This document shows, piece after piece, positions 31,472 through 42,843 of a stretch of 64,000 bases of DNA. The notes under the pieces were generated by a model. That model was given only the letters and a program-made list of their open reading frames with translations, was not told where the DNA came from and searched no databases. The position numbers were made by a program, and so were the translations under genes. Location: the NCBI GenBank assembly GCA_030789695.1, contig CM061132.1, positions 149,800,597 to 149,864,596 on the forward strand. Reading direction: 5' to 3'. Numbering within the stretch: the stretch's first letter is position 1; the number at the start of each line of letters is the position of its first letter. The stretch comes from Scilla litardierei (taxonomy: Eukaryota > Streptophyta > Magnoliopsida > Asparagales > Asparagaceae).

Positions 31472-33058
31472 TCATTCTCCTCCACTGGCTCCTCGGTAGG
31501 AATCATGGCGGGGGGTGGTATCCTTCCCGCCTCTAGTAGTAATGGCAACCACGGCATTGATGTGGCCGGTGTTGCCCCGTGGGTTTTGCTTGGGTTGAGC
31601 CGGCAATTGTTGAGTATTTCGATTGAGCAATGCCAATTGCTCCGAGATTTGAGCTACAACGGTTGTAAGGGAGTCTTGGCCCACCTTCAAGGAAGCATTG
31701 ACCTTCTTTTGCTCGACCATAAACTCCTCAACTCTAGCTTCGAAGTCAGATCGTTGTTGAGCTTGTGGAGGGTTTTGATTTCTCCACCCTTGATTGTATC
31801 CGGGTGGCCTATAGGGTGGAACTTGTTGCTTCGGTTGGAAATTTTGTTGTGGAGGCCCCCTCGGCGGATAGTGTTGTTGTTGGGGTGGTGGTGGTGGTCG
31901 AGCTTGTTGAGGTGGTTGTTGCGGCGGGTTCAAAGCTCCTTCATTATTGGCATAAGAGAAACCGGGATGATTTCTTGTGGTCGGATTGGCCCAATATCCT
32001 TGGTTCTCCGTGACATATTGAACTTGCTCCAAGGATCCCTCTCCTTGCTCTCCTCCCAAATACATAGCTTGAGATTGGTCTTGCCAATCACACATTTGAT
32101 TCGTTGGTGCGGATGTGGAAGGGGTTCCTTGGGGCTCCGTGATAAACTTCTCCAGTCTCTCCACTACCTTGTGGAGAGAATCAAACTTGCTTGTCAGCTC
32201 CGCTACGGCCTTCGCTTCATAGATGCTAGATGGCTTCAAGGAGGACGTAGAGTGTCCTCGCTCGTCGCCCCATTGTTGATTGTTTGAGGCCATCTCCTCA
32301 ATTAGGGCCGTAGCTTCTTCGGGAGTCTTTGATAAGATAGCACCATTTGCCGCGGCATCAATAATTTGCTTGGTCCCCGGTTGGAGACCATTGTAGAAGC
32401 TATAAACTAGCTCCCAATCTTCAATGCTATGGTGCGGGCATTGATGCTGCAGATCTTTGAAACGCTCCCAAACCTCATAGAGCGTATCTTGGGGTCCTTG
32501 CTTGAAGGACATAAGAGCGCTCCGAATCTTTACCATCTTGGAGGGCGGATAGAACTTGTCAATGAACGCACTCGCCAACTCGTCCCATGTGGTAAAGACT
32601 CCCTCAGCCTGCGTTCTCAACCAATAAAGTGCCTTGTCCTTTAATGTGAAGGGGAAGAGGTGCAGTCTGATGGCATCGATGGAGACCCCCGTCATCTGAA
32701 ATGTGGCGCACTTCGACAAGAATAACTGGATGTGGTAGTGGGGATTTTCGTGGGCATTTCCATGAAATGGATCCTGCTGCATCAGAACCACTAGTCCAGT
32801 CTTTAGCTCGAAATTCTTGTCAGCCGCCAACTCCGGCATGGCAATGGATGAGGTCGTAGAAGAGGTCTTAGGCCGGAGCCTATCTCGAATAGAAATAATC
32901 CTCGCCATTCTTGCCGCTAATTGTTCTGCAGTTTCCGGGTTGGTCATAAACCTCCCTTCCGGATCTTGTCTTCTCTCCGCTCTGATTCTCCGTGCAGTAC
33001 GCTCAATCTCGGGATCAAATAATATGGCTTCAGGGTCCGCCGTTGATCTCGTGTTCAT
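31472..33058 (-). CDS. gag: Athila-type gag of Ath-1, 528 residues
   Basis: ATG 33058 is 120 bp after the primer-binding site. The N-terminus is basic (MNTRSTADPEAILFDPEIER). The central retrotransposon gag domain is at residues 95-250: HYHIQLFLSKCATFQMTGVS, KDKALYWLRTQAEGVFTTW and ELVYSFYNGLQPGTKQIID are typical Athila blocks. A Gln/Pro-rich region and a short coiled coil (residues 430-490) follow. No CCHC zinc knuckle is seen. It ends with NAVVAITTRGGK and then a stop after a frame change at about 31540; the next frame continues with IPTEEPVEENEEP, as it should in the uninterrupted gag-protease. It is the best preserved gag in the window and may still make a capsid protein. Confidence 0.9.
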   Translation of the reverse strand: MNTRSTADPEAILFDPEIERTARRIRAERRQDPEGRFMTNPETAEQLAARMARIISIRDRLRPKTSSTTSSIAMPELAADKNFELKTGLVVLMQQDPFHGNAHENPHYHIQLFLSKCATFQMTGVSIDAIRLHLFPFTLKDKALYWLRTQAEGVFTTWDELASAFIDKFYPPSKMVKIRSALMSFKQGPQDTLYEVWERFKDLQHQCPHHSIEDWELVYSFYNGLQPGTKQIIDAAANGAILSKTPEEATALIEEMASNNQQWGDERGHSTSSLKPSSIYEAKAVAELTSKFDSLHKVVERLEKFITEPQGTPSTSAPTNQMCDWQDQSQAMYLGGEQGEGSLEQVQYVTENQGYWANPTTRNHPGFSYANNEGALNPPQQPPQQARPPPPPQQQHYPPRGPPQQNFQPKQQVPPYRPPGYNQGWRNQNPPQAQQRSDFEARVEEFMVEQKKVNASLKVGQDSLTTVVAQISEQLALLNRNTQQLPAQPKQNPRGNTGHINAVVAITTRGGKDTTPRHDSYRGASGGE

Positions 33059-33177
33059 GCACGGGAAAACAAAGTTTCAAAGAAGTGATTAGCACAATGG
33101 AAGGGTTAGGTAAAAAATAATGAAATAAAAACAAAAAGAAAGAAATAGCTAGGGTGGTAAGATCAAACGCAATCGCC

Positions 33178-33195
33178 TCCCCGGCAACGGCGCCA
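33178..33195 (-). promoter_or_regulatory. Ath-1 primer-binding site
   Basis: The minus strand reads TGGCGCCGTTGCCGGGGA seven bases after the 5' LTR. It is the usual Athila primer-binding sequence. Confidence 0.93.
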
Positions 33196-33201
33196 AAAAC
33201 T

Positions 33202-34756
33202 TGATCGCTCCGGAATGTAACCCAAAAGTGCGACCGTGTAGTTTTACCGCAAGCACACGATGTAGCGGCGAGCGGGTTATCGAACACAGGGAGGACGAAT
33301 GAAAGTGCTTGCTCCAATCAACCTGGCTATTAAGAACAGAAAAGAGAGAAATTTGCCTTTGGCGATCCTGTCACAATCGTCAGACAAAGTACGAAGATAT
33401 CAAATCAAATAAAGACGCCTAGGGAATGGGGAATTCCAGCTACTCACCGTATCTCGTCAATGTGATTCATTGGTATCAAAATTGCTAGAATAAAATCTCG
33501 GATGAACTAGTTGCAACTGAATGTTATACCTAGCTCACGCTCTCGCGCTGTTGCCGGTCTATAGCTATCCTAGGTTCAGGTCCAATCTCTTGCAAACCCT
33601 AGCCTAGGGAAGCTAGCATTAGGATCAACATCATCGTTCAATCGTGCCCCGAGCCCACTCTCGTGTAAACTCGGGCCACGACCTAGGTTGGGATAGTTCC
33701 TACCCGTCCAATCTCTTGCAAACGGGTATCAGCACGGAATTGCAACCGGAAACCCTAGTATCGGTCCAATCTCTTGCAAACCGATACTACGGAAATTCGA
33801 TTCCAACCCAATTTGGATTTCTAGGGTTTCCTATCGAATTGGGATCCAATCTCTTGCAAATCCCAATCGGTATGAACTCCTAACCATCCGTAATAAATCG
33901 ATCCCAAACTAACCCTAATAGCAATTCTAGCAAAATTTCTATCAATTCATCACAATTCTGAAATTGGGATCGTAGGGTTCATCCCCACGCCCCAAGACGT
34001 GTAGACTACTCACAATTCATAGCACAAACACAAAAATAATCAATGAAATTAACAAGAGAATTCATCACAATATTGAGATAAGCAATAAAAATAGTATTTT
34101 TAGAGGAGAGAGAGGCAAACCAATGGAGTTCTCCCAAGAATCCAACAAAAATCAACTTTTGTCTCCTCTCCAATCACAAAATCTAAAGATAAAAAGTTAA
34201 TCTAAAAGCTGCAAAAATTAAAGAGAAAAGCTCTCTAACCTAGGGTAAAAACAGGGGTTAAATACCCCCCAAAATCGTCCAAAAAACTGTGACCAAAATG
34301 CCCCTGTGCAGCCTGAAAACCGCAATTTTCGCTACAGGCAGCGCGTCGCACTCGGCCGAGTGACAAAAGTCGCTCGGCCGAGTGAGAAACCCTGTAAATT
34401 TCCAGTAAGTCTGGGTCTTCGGGGGTCTTCACTTCGGGAGTCGCTCGGCCGAGTGAGTTGTCGTCACTCGGCCGATGACTTCTTAGTACTCGGGCGGTCG
34501 GCATTTGCCACTCGGCCGAGTGGATCTTCTGAAGCTCAGGCAGACGAAAAACAGTAAGTTGGCAATTTTTGAATGGCTTCTTCTGGGTGCCACTCGGGCG
34601 GACGGGGTCTCGTCACTCGGCCGATGTGGTTTCCGTCGCTCGGCCGAGTGCACACATAAAACGTGTCCGATCAGGTCGGCCGAGCGGTGTCTCACTGGTC
34701 GGCCGAGTGACTCCTTCACTCGGCCGAGTGGGACACCAAAAATGCCCAATCAGCTT
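33202..34756 (-). repeat. Ath-1 5' LTR, main part
   Basis: The 1555 bp match the 3' LTR from 23172 on. The LTR stops at 34756 where the CACTA element begins. The missing 270 bp lie at 42437-42706. Confidence 0.93.
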
Positions 34757-34779
34757 CACTACTAAAAAAGGACTTTTGC

Positions 34780-35335
34780 CAGTGTTTTTTTACATTTCCT
34801 AACGTTTTTGAAGCGCTGGCAAATGTTTTCCCAGCGTTTTATCAAACGCTGCAAAGACGTTGGGAAAAGTGGGCGTTGCTAAATGCTTTCCCAACGTTTT
34901 GATGAAACGTTGGGAAATGCCCACTTTTGCCAGCGTTTTCTTGAAACGTTTGGAAATGCCAAGACATTTCCCGGCGTTTGTTTGAAACGTTGGGAAATGC
35001 CCAAGACATTCCCCAGCGTTTTCTTAAAACGTTGGAAAATGCCAAGACATTTCCCGGCGTTTGCTTGAACCCTTGGAAAATGCCCAAGACATTCCCCGGT
35101 GTTTTCCTGAAACGTTGGAAAATGCCCAAGACATTCCCCGGCATTTGCCTGAAACGTTGGAAAATGCCCAAGACATTCCCCGACGTTTGCCTGAAACCTT
35201 GGAAAATGCCCAAGACATTCTCCGACGTTTGCTTGAAACGTTGGGAAATTCCTAAGACATTCCCATGCGTTTTCTTGAAACGTTGGGAAATGCCCAAGAC
35301 ATTCCCGTCGTTTTCTTGAAACGTTGGAAAATGTG
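34780..35335. repeat. CACTA left subterminal repeats
   Basis: About eleven units of 40-60 bp carry (G/A)AAACGTTGG(A/G)AAATGCC(C)AAGACATTCCCCGG. Such arrays bind the transposon's own proteins in known CACTA elements. Confidence 0.88.
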
Positions 35336-35612
35336 TTGGGTACAAATTAAATACAAATATATTTTAATAAAATGTCACTATTATGTTTCCTAAACGCAGA
35401 ATTCAAAGAGTTAAGCGCTCACACATGCAACAACTTAGTTTCTTCATGTAATTCCACATGAATAAATGAAATAACAATAGAACAAAATAAATGTAATTTC
35501 TCATTCTCCTCACCAACACGTTGAGGAACACGTAAGAGTTAAAAAGTTTAAATGCGTCTAAAAACATCAACAATTACAGGACAACTATGTTGAGTAGACC
35601 ACAATCCTTGAT

Positions 35613-35768
35613 TTACAATGCAAAGCCGAAGTTTTCGAAAAGAAAGCAAAGATCGCAATATTTGTCTTCGCTCCAAGTATTTGGCTCAAAGTCCTTATAC
35701 TGGCAATGACCACAATCCTTCTTTTCACGTTTCCTTTTTTCATCTTTTTTGTTCTTCTCAGCTTCTAC
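35613..35768 (-). CDS. Putative captured terminal exon with Cys-x2-Cys pairs
   Basis: On the minus strand a clean acceptor (TATGCCTATGCAG) is followed by 51 codons and a TAA stop at 35615-35613. The translation begins VEAEKNKKDEKRKREKKD, a highly charged helix, then CGHC, a spacer of 17 residues including YKDFEPNTWSEDKY, then CDLC and FLFENFGFAL. The two CxxC-like pairs suggest a small zinc-binding fold. I do not recognise the family. No such exon is expected in a CACTA transposase, so capture of a host gene is the simplest reading. Confidence 0.5.
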   Translation of the reverse strand, partial: VEAEKNKKDEKRKREKKDCGHCQYKDFEPNTWSEDKYCDLCFLFENFGFAL

Positions 35769-38700
35769 CTGCATAGGCATAGCATGTGTAAAATACTAAA
35801 TATTGAAAAATATTTATTTCTTTATAAATTTGGATTGCCTTCTTATAGTCAACTGGTATATTATATGGCAAAACACAATACTCCTTTCAAAATTGGTCCG
35901 TAATTATATGCAGATTTTAATGCAACTAACATCAATTTTATGTTTTAGGTCCAGAAATTTTAGAGCAAGCACCTTCCCAAAGTTTGATACCAGATAATGG
36001 CCAACTTTTAGCGCCTATGAGAATAATTACACCAAAAATAATTCATTGTTCCAGAAAAAAGACCATATGCTACTTGTAAATGTTATAAAAACACATGGAG
36101 ATAAAACTACAGTATCAGCAGGACTAAATAACATAACTAGAACATAAAGGATAAGTTTTCAACTGAACCACAATATTCTTCCTTGTAGAACACAAAATAC
36201 TATGAAATACTCAACCCCACTAATGATAGACTTATTGCCCAAAGAGAATTTATCCTTATTGCCCAGCAGGATTCTGCGGAGAGTGTAAAACATGATAAAG
36301 AAAATTTATTGCCCAAAGAATATGAAAAATGAAGTAAACATGAACATGACCACAACAAAGAATTTGTCAGGCAGAAGTTTGAAGCTTTACTCACAGATTT
36401 CAAATGGCACATGGAGGGTAAGGAAAATAGAACTAATTGGAAGCTATTCTGCACGATGAAAATTGAGGTAGCAATCCCTGTTTCTAAATTACCATCTAAC
36501 AAATGAGTAAAACACGAGTTGGCTTCATCAGCTTGAGATGGTTTCAAATCTTAGTGTCATCAAAACAGCTTACATTTTCAAATCTTGTTTAAAATTGCAA
36601 GAACAAGAGAGGAAGGGGGTAAAAGGTAAGCACCAATTAAATGAATCTTGTTAGAAAGCATTACATAGGATAGCACAACAGTTCAACATATAATTCTATG
36701 TGTAACTTTATTGAACGAAGAAGCCAATATTGAATCCAATATCTTGCTTCATTACATTGGATAGCACATCACATATAATTTGGAAGACACTTCTATACAA
36801 TGTGAAACTGCTCCAAAGTGAACTTAGCAAACAAAATACATCATTGTTGAATTCGTTTCAGGTTTTCCTTAGAACAACACAAAATGTTGCAGAGAAAAAA
36901 ATGTTAAACCATAGAAATACATGCTTGACGTAATTAGTCATGAAAATGACCAACCAGAGGTAACCCATGGTAAACATATATATCACGAACTAAAGAAACT
37001 ATCTGATAAGATCAAGGGTACTTACAATAGATTTCCATCAGCAAGGCATTTCCTACAAAGAACAAAAGGGTATGGTATAAGGAAAAATTCTTTAAAGTAA
37101 ACTAACTAAATTGAAGTAATTAGACCAGTAGAAGGGAGACAATATTATAGTTAAGTGGCAGTAAATTATATAAATATATCACATTCTGAATTAAATTACA
37201 ATATATAAGTGTTAATTCTTCCCATCAATAAAATCTTCGGTGTAAGAAATAACTAGTCACACGATAAAGAGAGGCCAAGGAAGCATGTGGGAAGAGGCCA
37301 AGGAAGAGGTGGTTTACATGGTCAAAGCAGAAGATGAAGCAATGATATGGGGTGTCTGTTCATCACATTTTACTTATTGCGCTTCAGGCAAAAATTGTGC
37401 ACATATATTCTATAAGCAGAAATTGTGCTGTATATGTTATAAGCTGATCTATGATGTATATGCTATATATAAGCTGATTGAATTATTGTATATGCTATAA
37501 GCTATATATAAACAGTAGTTGAGTATATTAATAACAAATGTGGCAGGAAGAATATAAAGATTGAATGTCGAGATGCTACACATGTACTTACATTAAAATA
37601 TAAAAATTCTCTCTATAAAAGAAAGGTGAAAAATTGTTCAGCAAATAGACTTTGGTTTCAGAAAAGATTCACATAAAGATTTTAAAACTAGCAGTAGTTT
37701 AGCAAATGATCTCATCTAGACAATAACTGGGAAAATTTGGGATTACTATATTTCTCCGGAGTCACTTCTTTGTTTATGGACAGGAGACTTGTTCAAGTAT
37801 TGATTTGATTAAAAAAATTACCAGTAGTAAGCATATTTCTCAATCCTATAGACATAAATAGACAAACTTCTGAAGAAAAATTGATAACCTTGTAAGATAT
37901 ATTACAACTGCAGTAGCGATGAAAGGCACCTGGGCTGAAGTTAATGGCTCAACTTGAATTTTCATGAATACTATAACATCATTGGTGAGATGAATACATA
38001 CAACATTATCATGTAGCTATCAATATTCTCTGTTCGACTGAATTGCAGCACCTAACAACAAACCAAAGCCCACATCTCAACCAAAGCATGTTATCAGCAA
38101 TGATATGGACAAGGCATAGACTGAAACTAGCAACGATTGGAATCACATCACATGAATCAATCAGTATCAATCTTCATGATTGTCTTCAAATTATTTGGAA
38201 TGCCTATTGGTAACTTTCCTCACCTTCAACTCAAGCTGAGCCCAAATAAATTATAGTTACTGCCCAAACCAAAGGCATATAAGAAGGCTTCTCCGTGCAA
38301 GACATACTGCAAGATCTATGTCTTGCACAATGGTATATACCCTGTATAGGTAGCAAGACAACTTCTACTTAAACCATTTTACTGATTAATTTTAAAAAAT
38401 ATGATAATTAATTATTTAGTTAGTTCATAAGGTGATATGTAGGAAATATGCTGTCTTTTGGATGTCAGCATGGACATCAAAGCTCCTTGATAAGATGGTA
38501 TACATATGAATAAAGGTTTTGGAAGCGAATGGGGAGAAAAGGGAAAAAGTTGGATACAAATAAGCATATTGAGGGGTTTACAGAGTTTTTGCAAGACAAC
38601 TCCAAGGGATGAGACAATTGCAGTTAATAGATTACAGCCTATTAAAGAAATTATCATTATGTTCACAATTGTATCCATGAGTTGAACGAAGTCATTGTTG

Positions 38701-39008
38701 CATTATTCCATCTATGACAAGTTAACTAAACAACTGATCACAATTAACAACAAAAATTGGTATGCTCAGGCTATTGGTCCAGTCTGACTGCATAAACTTC
38801 TTACTGGTTAGTGTAATTACAATAAATCAGTAAGCATACTATTAAAGTTCTTCATAAACTTTTCGCAACATTAGAATATTTAGAAGGCATTAGTCATTAG
38901 CAAATTAAAAATTTGGAGATAAGCAGACGAAGCTTGTTGAACCATAGCAAGTAAAATTTTACAATATGTGCACCAACAAGTGTCATCACTTTACACTAAG
39001 ATATTTAC

Positions 39009-39075
39009 CTGGGATATTTGCAACCGATGGCCTAAAACTTCAAGTGTAATGGCAGATGTGCTTGGAGAGTTCAAC
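39009..39075 (-). CDS. Putative captured internal exon (67 bp)
   Basis: Bounded by TTTTTTAG on the 5' side and CAG|GTAAAT on the 3' side on the minus strand. One frame is open over all 22 codons (LNSPSTSAITLEVLGHRLQI...). Short length makes chance a real possibility. Confidence 0.35.
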
Positions 39076-41754
39076 CTAAAAAACATCATTTATCATATAC
39101 ACAGAAATTTGAAGTAAGTAATTCTGTGTAGTGTTCTGCCAAAGTAGAAGTTTCACGACATTAAGATATTTAAAAGACTAAAATCATGATAAAGGTGTCT
39201 CCATGCAAAATAATGCTTCCACTTTCTATGTGATTTTTACATCGAGATATTGTTCTTTCTTTCTTGGCTTCTGCTCTAGGTATTTTGTGAATTATCTATG
39301 ATCAGCCAGCTGCTGCCTATATACACACATATGCAATGTCATGGCCAAGTCTCAGACCCCCTTTTCCCCTTCGAGAACAAACAAAGAAGAAAAAGAAATA
39401 TTTTCAGAAAATCTGGTTCTAAAGAATTAAAAAAACTATACATTAAATTTTCCTCGCTTACTCTTTGTTCTTTTTCAATATTGGAACTGCATATGCACTC
39501 TACCTGTATCCTCTCAAATTTCCTTCTCTCTCTGCTTGTTTAGCATTCTCTGTAAATATTTATTTCAATGACCTATAGCCTTAAAATGCTTCTATTTTTC
39601 ATATGAGTCCTTCTAAGTGCAGCGTATTATTTTTACTACCTCCTTAAAAGTTTTGCTAAGAATTTAATTGTTTACTTAACTTTTGGAATTCTCTTTATTG
39701 AGACGTTCTTGAAGTTTAGTAGTTCACTAGTATTATTTTTGGGTAAAAAATTGGCCATATAAGCTTACTCGTATTTCTAAGAACCGTAGGGCCAAAATGT
39801 GTTGCTGGAAGACAATTTTTTTGGAAGGAATTGCTTATTGGGAAAGTATTTGAGCTATTGGAGCTGGATGCCAATATGCTGCTATTGCTGATGCAGGGGA
39901 AGTGCTTGATGAGGTGGAAGAGGAACGTCGAGCTGCTGATAGGTCGGAGGACTCTGCTATGCACTCTACCGTAAGAAGATTCTCATCGACGTATGTATGC
40001 CTTCTATGTGATGCCTCTATGGGATAGGACTACGGATGTCAATGATGCTATTCTTTTGGATTGATGGTTATCTAAGCTTGCTTCTGTCTTGATTTTTGTT
40101 CATATGATTTTGTGTTCAGCTTGATGTTGTATTATGCTTTGTGGTGTTATATATATATTTTTCCTGAGGTTCTTGTGTGAACCTTGTTGGGTGTGATTTT
40201 TTTTTTGGAATTTCTAAATGTATTAGAGGGTTTCTTTTTGAGTTTACTTTTTGTATTCTCAGTTTTTTAATATTATTCCTTTATGACTGGGAGTATGACC
40301 CAAGGATAGGATGTACACACCTATTAATGAAATATAACGATATTGCATCACTATTATGAGGAAGAACGTCATGCATAAAGGGGTCATGTATATAAACCCA
40401 ATATATACATCTACATGCGTCAACAATACGTGTATATGGAAGAAATATGCAAATCTCCAGGGCAACCACGTGTCCAAAGTCTGGATAGTTGCAGTGTTTG
40501 TCATCTAATGTCTGGGTTCGAATGCGACACTCATGTCTATATCTTAACCATAGCATAATTCTGCTATTTGCAAATAAAATACTAACAATATTCTAGGAAT
40601 TATACAAGCAAATATAATACTAGCAATATTCTAGGAATTATATCAGCAAATATAATACTAACAATATTCTAGGATAAGACATTTCATTTAACAGATCACA
40701 CTACTATTTGCTCACTTGCTCAAGAAATTGACTCATATTTGAGAACAATGGAACAATGTATATAAATAATAGCTTTTCCCATAGAAATGACAAAACAAAA
40801 AATCTAATATCAACGATTTGAAGCAATTATAAAGATCCTTCAATATGAAAAACTGATGTTTCGAACTAAAAATGCTGGTATTTAGAGAATAAGATGATAA
40901 TGGAGTAGAAAAAATTACGGTGTTGATGGAGATGGGTGATGCTCTGTCTTCAATCCCTTGATTTGTGCAAAGATTGTCAGAGGTTAGAAATTAAACTAAA
41001 GATACGTACATGTTCAAAAATTCAATAGAAGCCTGGAAACCTTACGTTTTGATTGACAGAAGACCGATGCGATATCGAGATCAATCGACTGGAGAACTTT
41101 CTAGTCTAGGGTTAGAACTGGGAGATTCAGCACTCCTGAATCCCTCAATCCCTGATTCCGATCGATAGATAATTGGGGATGAAGTAGGGTTTTCCGACGA
41201 CGGCCTTATCCACTTCTCCGACGACGACGACGTTCAGCGACGCTTTGTTCGCTGCTGGGTTGGCGCTTTGTTTGCTGCTGGGTGGGTGCAGATACTCAAT
41301 TTTTGGGGATCTGTTTGTTCTCCGTAAAAAATAACAAGATCAATTGGTGTTTTCTTCAGCCCCGCGGCAATGGGGGAAAAATATTGGGGGGGAGTACCGC
41401 GGCAAAAAATTTGAGAAGACAGAGAATTGGGGGGGACGGCAAAAAATTTCGCAGCCGTGCCCCTTTCTTCAGTGCGACGGCAAATAGGGTTTCGGGGAAA
41501 TTTTTTTGTTGGTAGGAGGTGCGGATTTTCGTTGCCGCAAGAAATTTTGGGGTCAATGTGTTGAAATGTCCATTAAAAATTTACGTTATGTAATTAAAAA
41601 TATTTACATAATGAGCCATAGTTAATTTTCATTATGTAATAAAAAAATATTTACAAGCATGCCGCACAGGCTTGTTGACATGCATTTATTTACAGGTTGG
41701 ACATTAAATATTTACAAGACTGCCACTAAAACCTTTTCCTCCTTACTAAATTTA

Positions 41755-42200
41755 CCAACGTTTACATTGAAATGTTAGGATATGTCCAGTATTTGCCGGC
41801 TTTTTTAGAAAGCGTCGGGAAAAGTCCATTAGTTGTCGACGTTTTAAAAAAGCGTCTGTAAAACTCCAGCGTTTTTTGGAAAGCGCTTGTAAAAGTCCAG
41901 CATGTCACAACGTTTTAAAAAGCGTCGGGAAAGGTCCAGCATTTGCCTGCGTTTTTCAGAAAGCGCTGGCAAAAGTCCAACATTTCCCAACATTCTAAAA
42001 AAGCGTTGGAAAAATTCCAGCATTTGTCGACGTTTTCCGGAAAGCGTCGGGAAAAGCCCAGTATTTTCCAACGTTCTTATAAACGCTGGTAAAAGTCTAG
42101 CATTTGCTAGCGTTTTAATAAACGTCGGTAAATTTCGAAATACCAATAGACATTTGCCAACGTTTCTTTAAAACGTTGGCATAAAAACGTTGGCAAAAGC
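41755..42200. repeat. CACTA right subterminal repeats
   Basis: Units of the form AAAAGTCCAGCATTTGCC.GCGTTTT...AAAGCGT recur about ten times. They differ in sequence from the left array but share the AACGTT/AAGCGT core. Confidence 0.85.
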
Positions 42201-42211
42201 CATTTTTTAGT

Positions 42212-42436
42212 AAGCTCAGGCAGACGAAAAACAGTAAGTTGGCAATTTTTGAATGGCTTCGTCTGGGTGCCACTCGGGCGGACGGGGTCTCGTCACTCGG
42301 CCGATGTGGTTTCCGTCGCTCGGCCGAGTGCACACATAAAGCGTGTCCGATCAGGTCGGCCGAGCGGTGTCTCGCTGGTCGGCCGAGTGACTCCTTCACT
42401 CGGCCGAGTGGGACACCAAAAATGCCCAATCAGCTT
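42212..42436 (-). repeat. Direct duplication of 225 bp of LTR flanking the CACTA
   Basis: This stretch repeats 34532-34756 with the same length and three differences. It starts with AAGCTCAGG next to the eroded CACTA end and runs on into the rest of the LTR at 42437. The 3' LTR has the segment only once. Confidence 0.92.
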
Positions 42437-42706
42437 GTTTTGGCCTCCTCGTCGCTCCTGTGACGTTCTTTCTTCTTCCTCTCCTCTCCAATGGCAAAAT
42501 ACCCCTCGGGGAGGTTGTCGGTGACACTCTGGAGTAGGCGTATCTCGAGATCACTCCAAATCGCTCCAAATCCCCTGAAATACGACAAAAAACAACAAAT
42601 CGTGAAAAGCATCGCAATTTTGTCGATATATCGTGAAAAATGTGATATGAGCGATCTAAATGGCATGCAAACATGCGGGAAAAAAGTGTAAAATAAGGAG
42701 TGATCA
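42437..42706 (-). repeat. Ath-1 5' LTR, remaining 270 bp
   Basis: Matches the end of the 3' LTR and ends with GAGTGATCA followed by the target duplication ACTAG. Confidence 0.93.
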
Positions 42707-42711
42707 ACTAG

Positions 42712-42843
42712 TCCAATAGGACCTTTAAGAGTACAAATGCATTCCTTTTATCTTTTCTTCATCTCCGACGGAATCAACATTTAACTAAGGGTGCATAAGA
42801 GTGAAGACCGCCATCTCACCGGATGGGGGGTCAATCAAGACTG
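42712..42843 (+). other. Tat-H spacer after gag, right part
   Basis: Resumes the spacer of 23068-23171. No coding sequence. Confidence 0.65.

Larger units (their letters stand above)
35336..41754. other. CACTA interior, AT-rich, no transposase
   Basis: There is no long open frame in either strand. Candidate short exons with GT-AG borders on the minus strand are a 67-bp one at 39009-39075 (open frame LNSPSTSAITLEVLGHRLQI), a 27-bp one near 37030-37056 and the terminal one at 35613-35768. A G/C-richer stretch at 41040-41530 looks like a first exon or promoter of a gene, with a donor-like site CAAAAC|GTAAGG on the minus strand near 41045. Together they suggest that a spliced host gene was captured, minus strand, in several pieces. 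Confidence 0.55.
34757..42211. mobile_element. CACTA DNA transposon, non-autonomous
   Basis: The left end reads CACTACTAAAAAAGGACTT; the right end read backwards is TTACTAAAAAATGGCTTTTG, a matching terminal inverted repeat that lacks the last few bases (the expected end is TAGTAGTG). Subterminal arrays of AACGTT-containing motifs lie on both sides (34780-35335, 41755-42200), as in CACTA elements. No transposase-like frame is seen in the 6.4 kb between. The 3-bp target duplication cannot be seen, because the right flank restarts 225 bp earlier in the LTR. Confidence 0.88.
23172..42706 (-). mobile_element. Ath-1: non-autonomous Athila-like Ty3/gypsy element
   Basis: The LTRs begin TGATCGCTCCGG and end GGAGTGATCA on the plus strand. 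They lie at 23172-24996 (3' LTR) and 33202-42706 (5' LTR, split by a CACTA element). The target duplication is ACTAG (23167-23171 and 42707-42711). On the minus strand the order is 5' LTR, primer-binding site, gag, protease fused to a post-integrase tail, spacer with palindromes, ATHILA ORF, non-coding region, polypurine tract, 3' LTR. RT, RNase H and integrase are missing. The LTRs, once the CACTA and the extra 225 bp are removed, are both 1825 bp and differ at about 28 sites by eye (1.5%). Confidence 0.95.

Noticed and set aside
31472..31557. Programmed frameshift between Ath-1 gag and protease
   Set aside because: There is a second frameshift near 31200 and no recognisable slippery site with a structure behind it; ordinary mutation is simpler.
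34842..35345. Open frames with NVLGISQRFKKT-type repeats at the CACTA ends (also 41844-42171)
   Set aside because: They are translations of the subterminal repeat arrays, not transposase.
36200..36547. 115-codon minus-strand frame inside the CACTA
   Set aside because: Composition is typical of AT-rich non-coding DNA and no family is recognised; only the short exon candidates with splice borders were kept.
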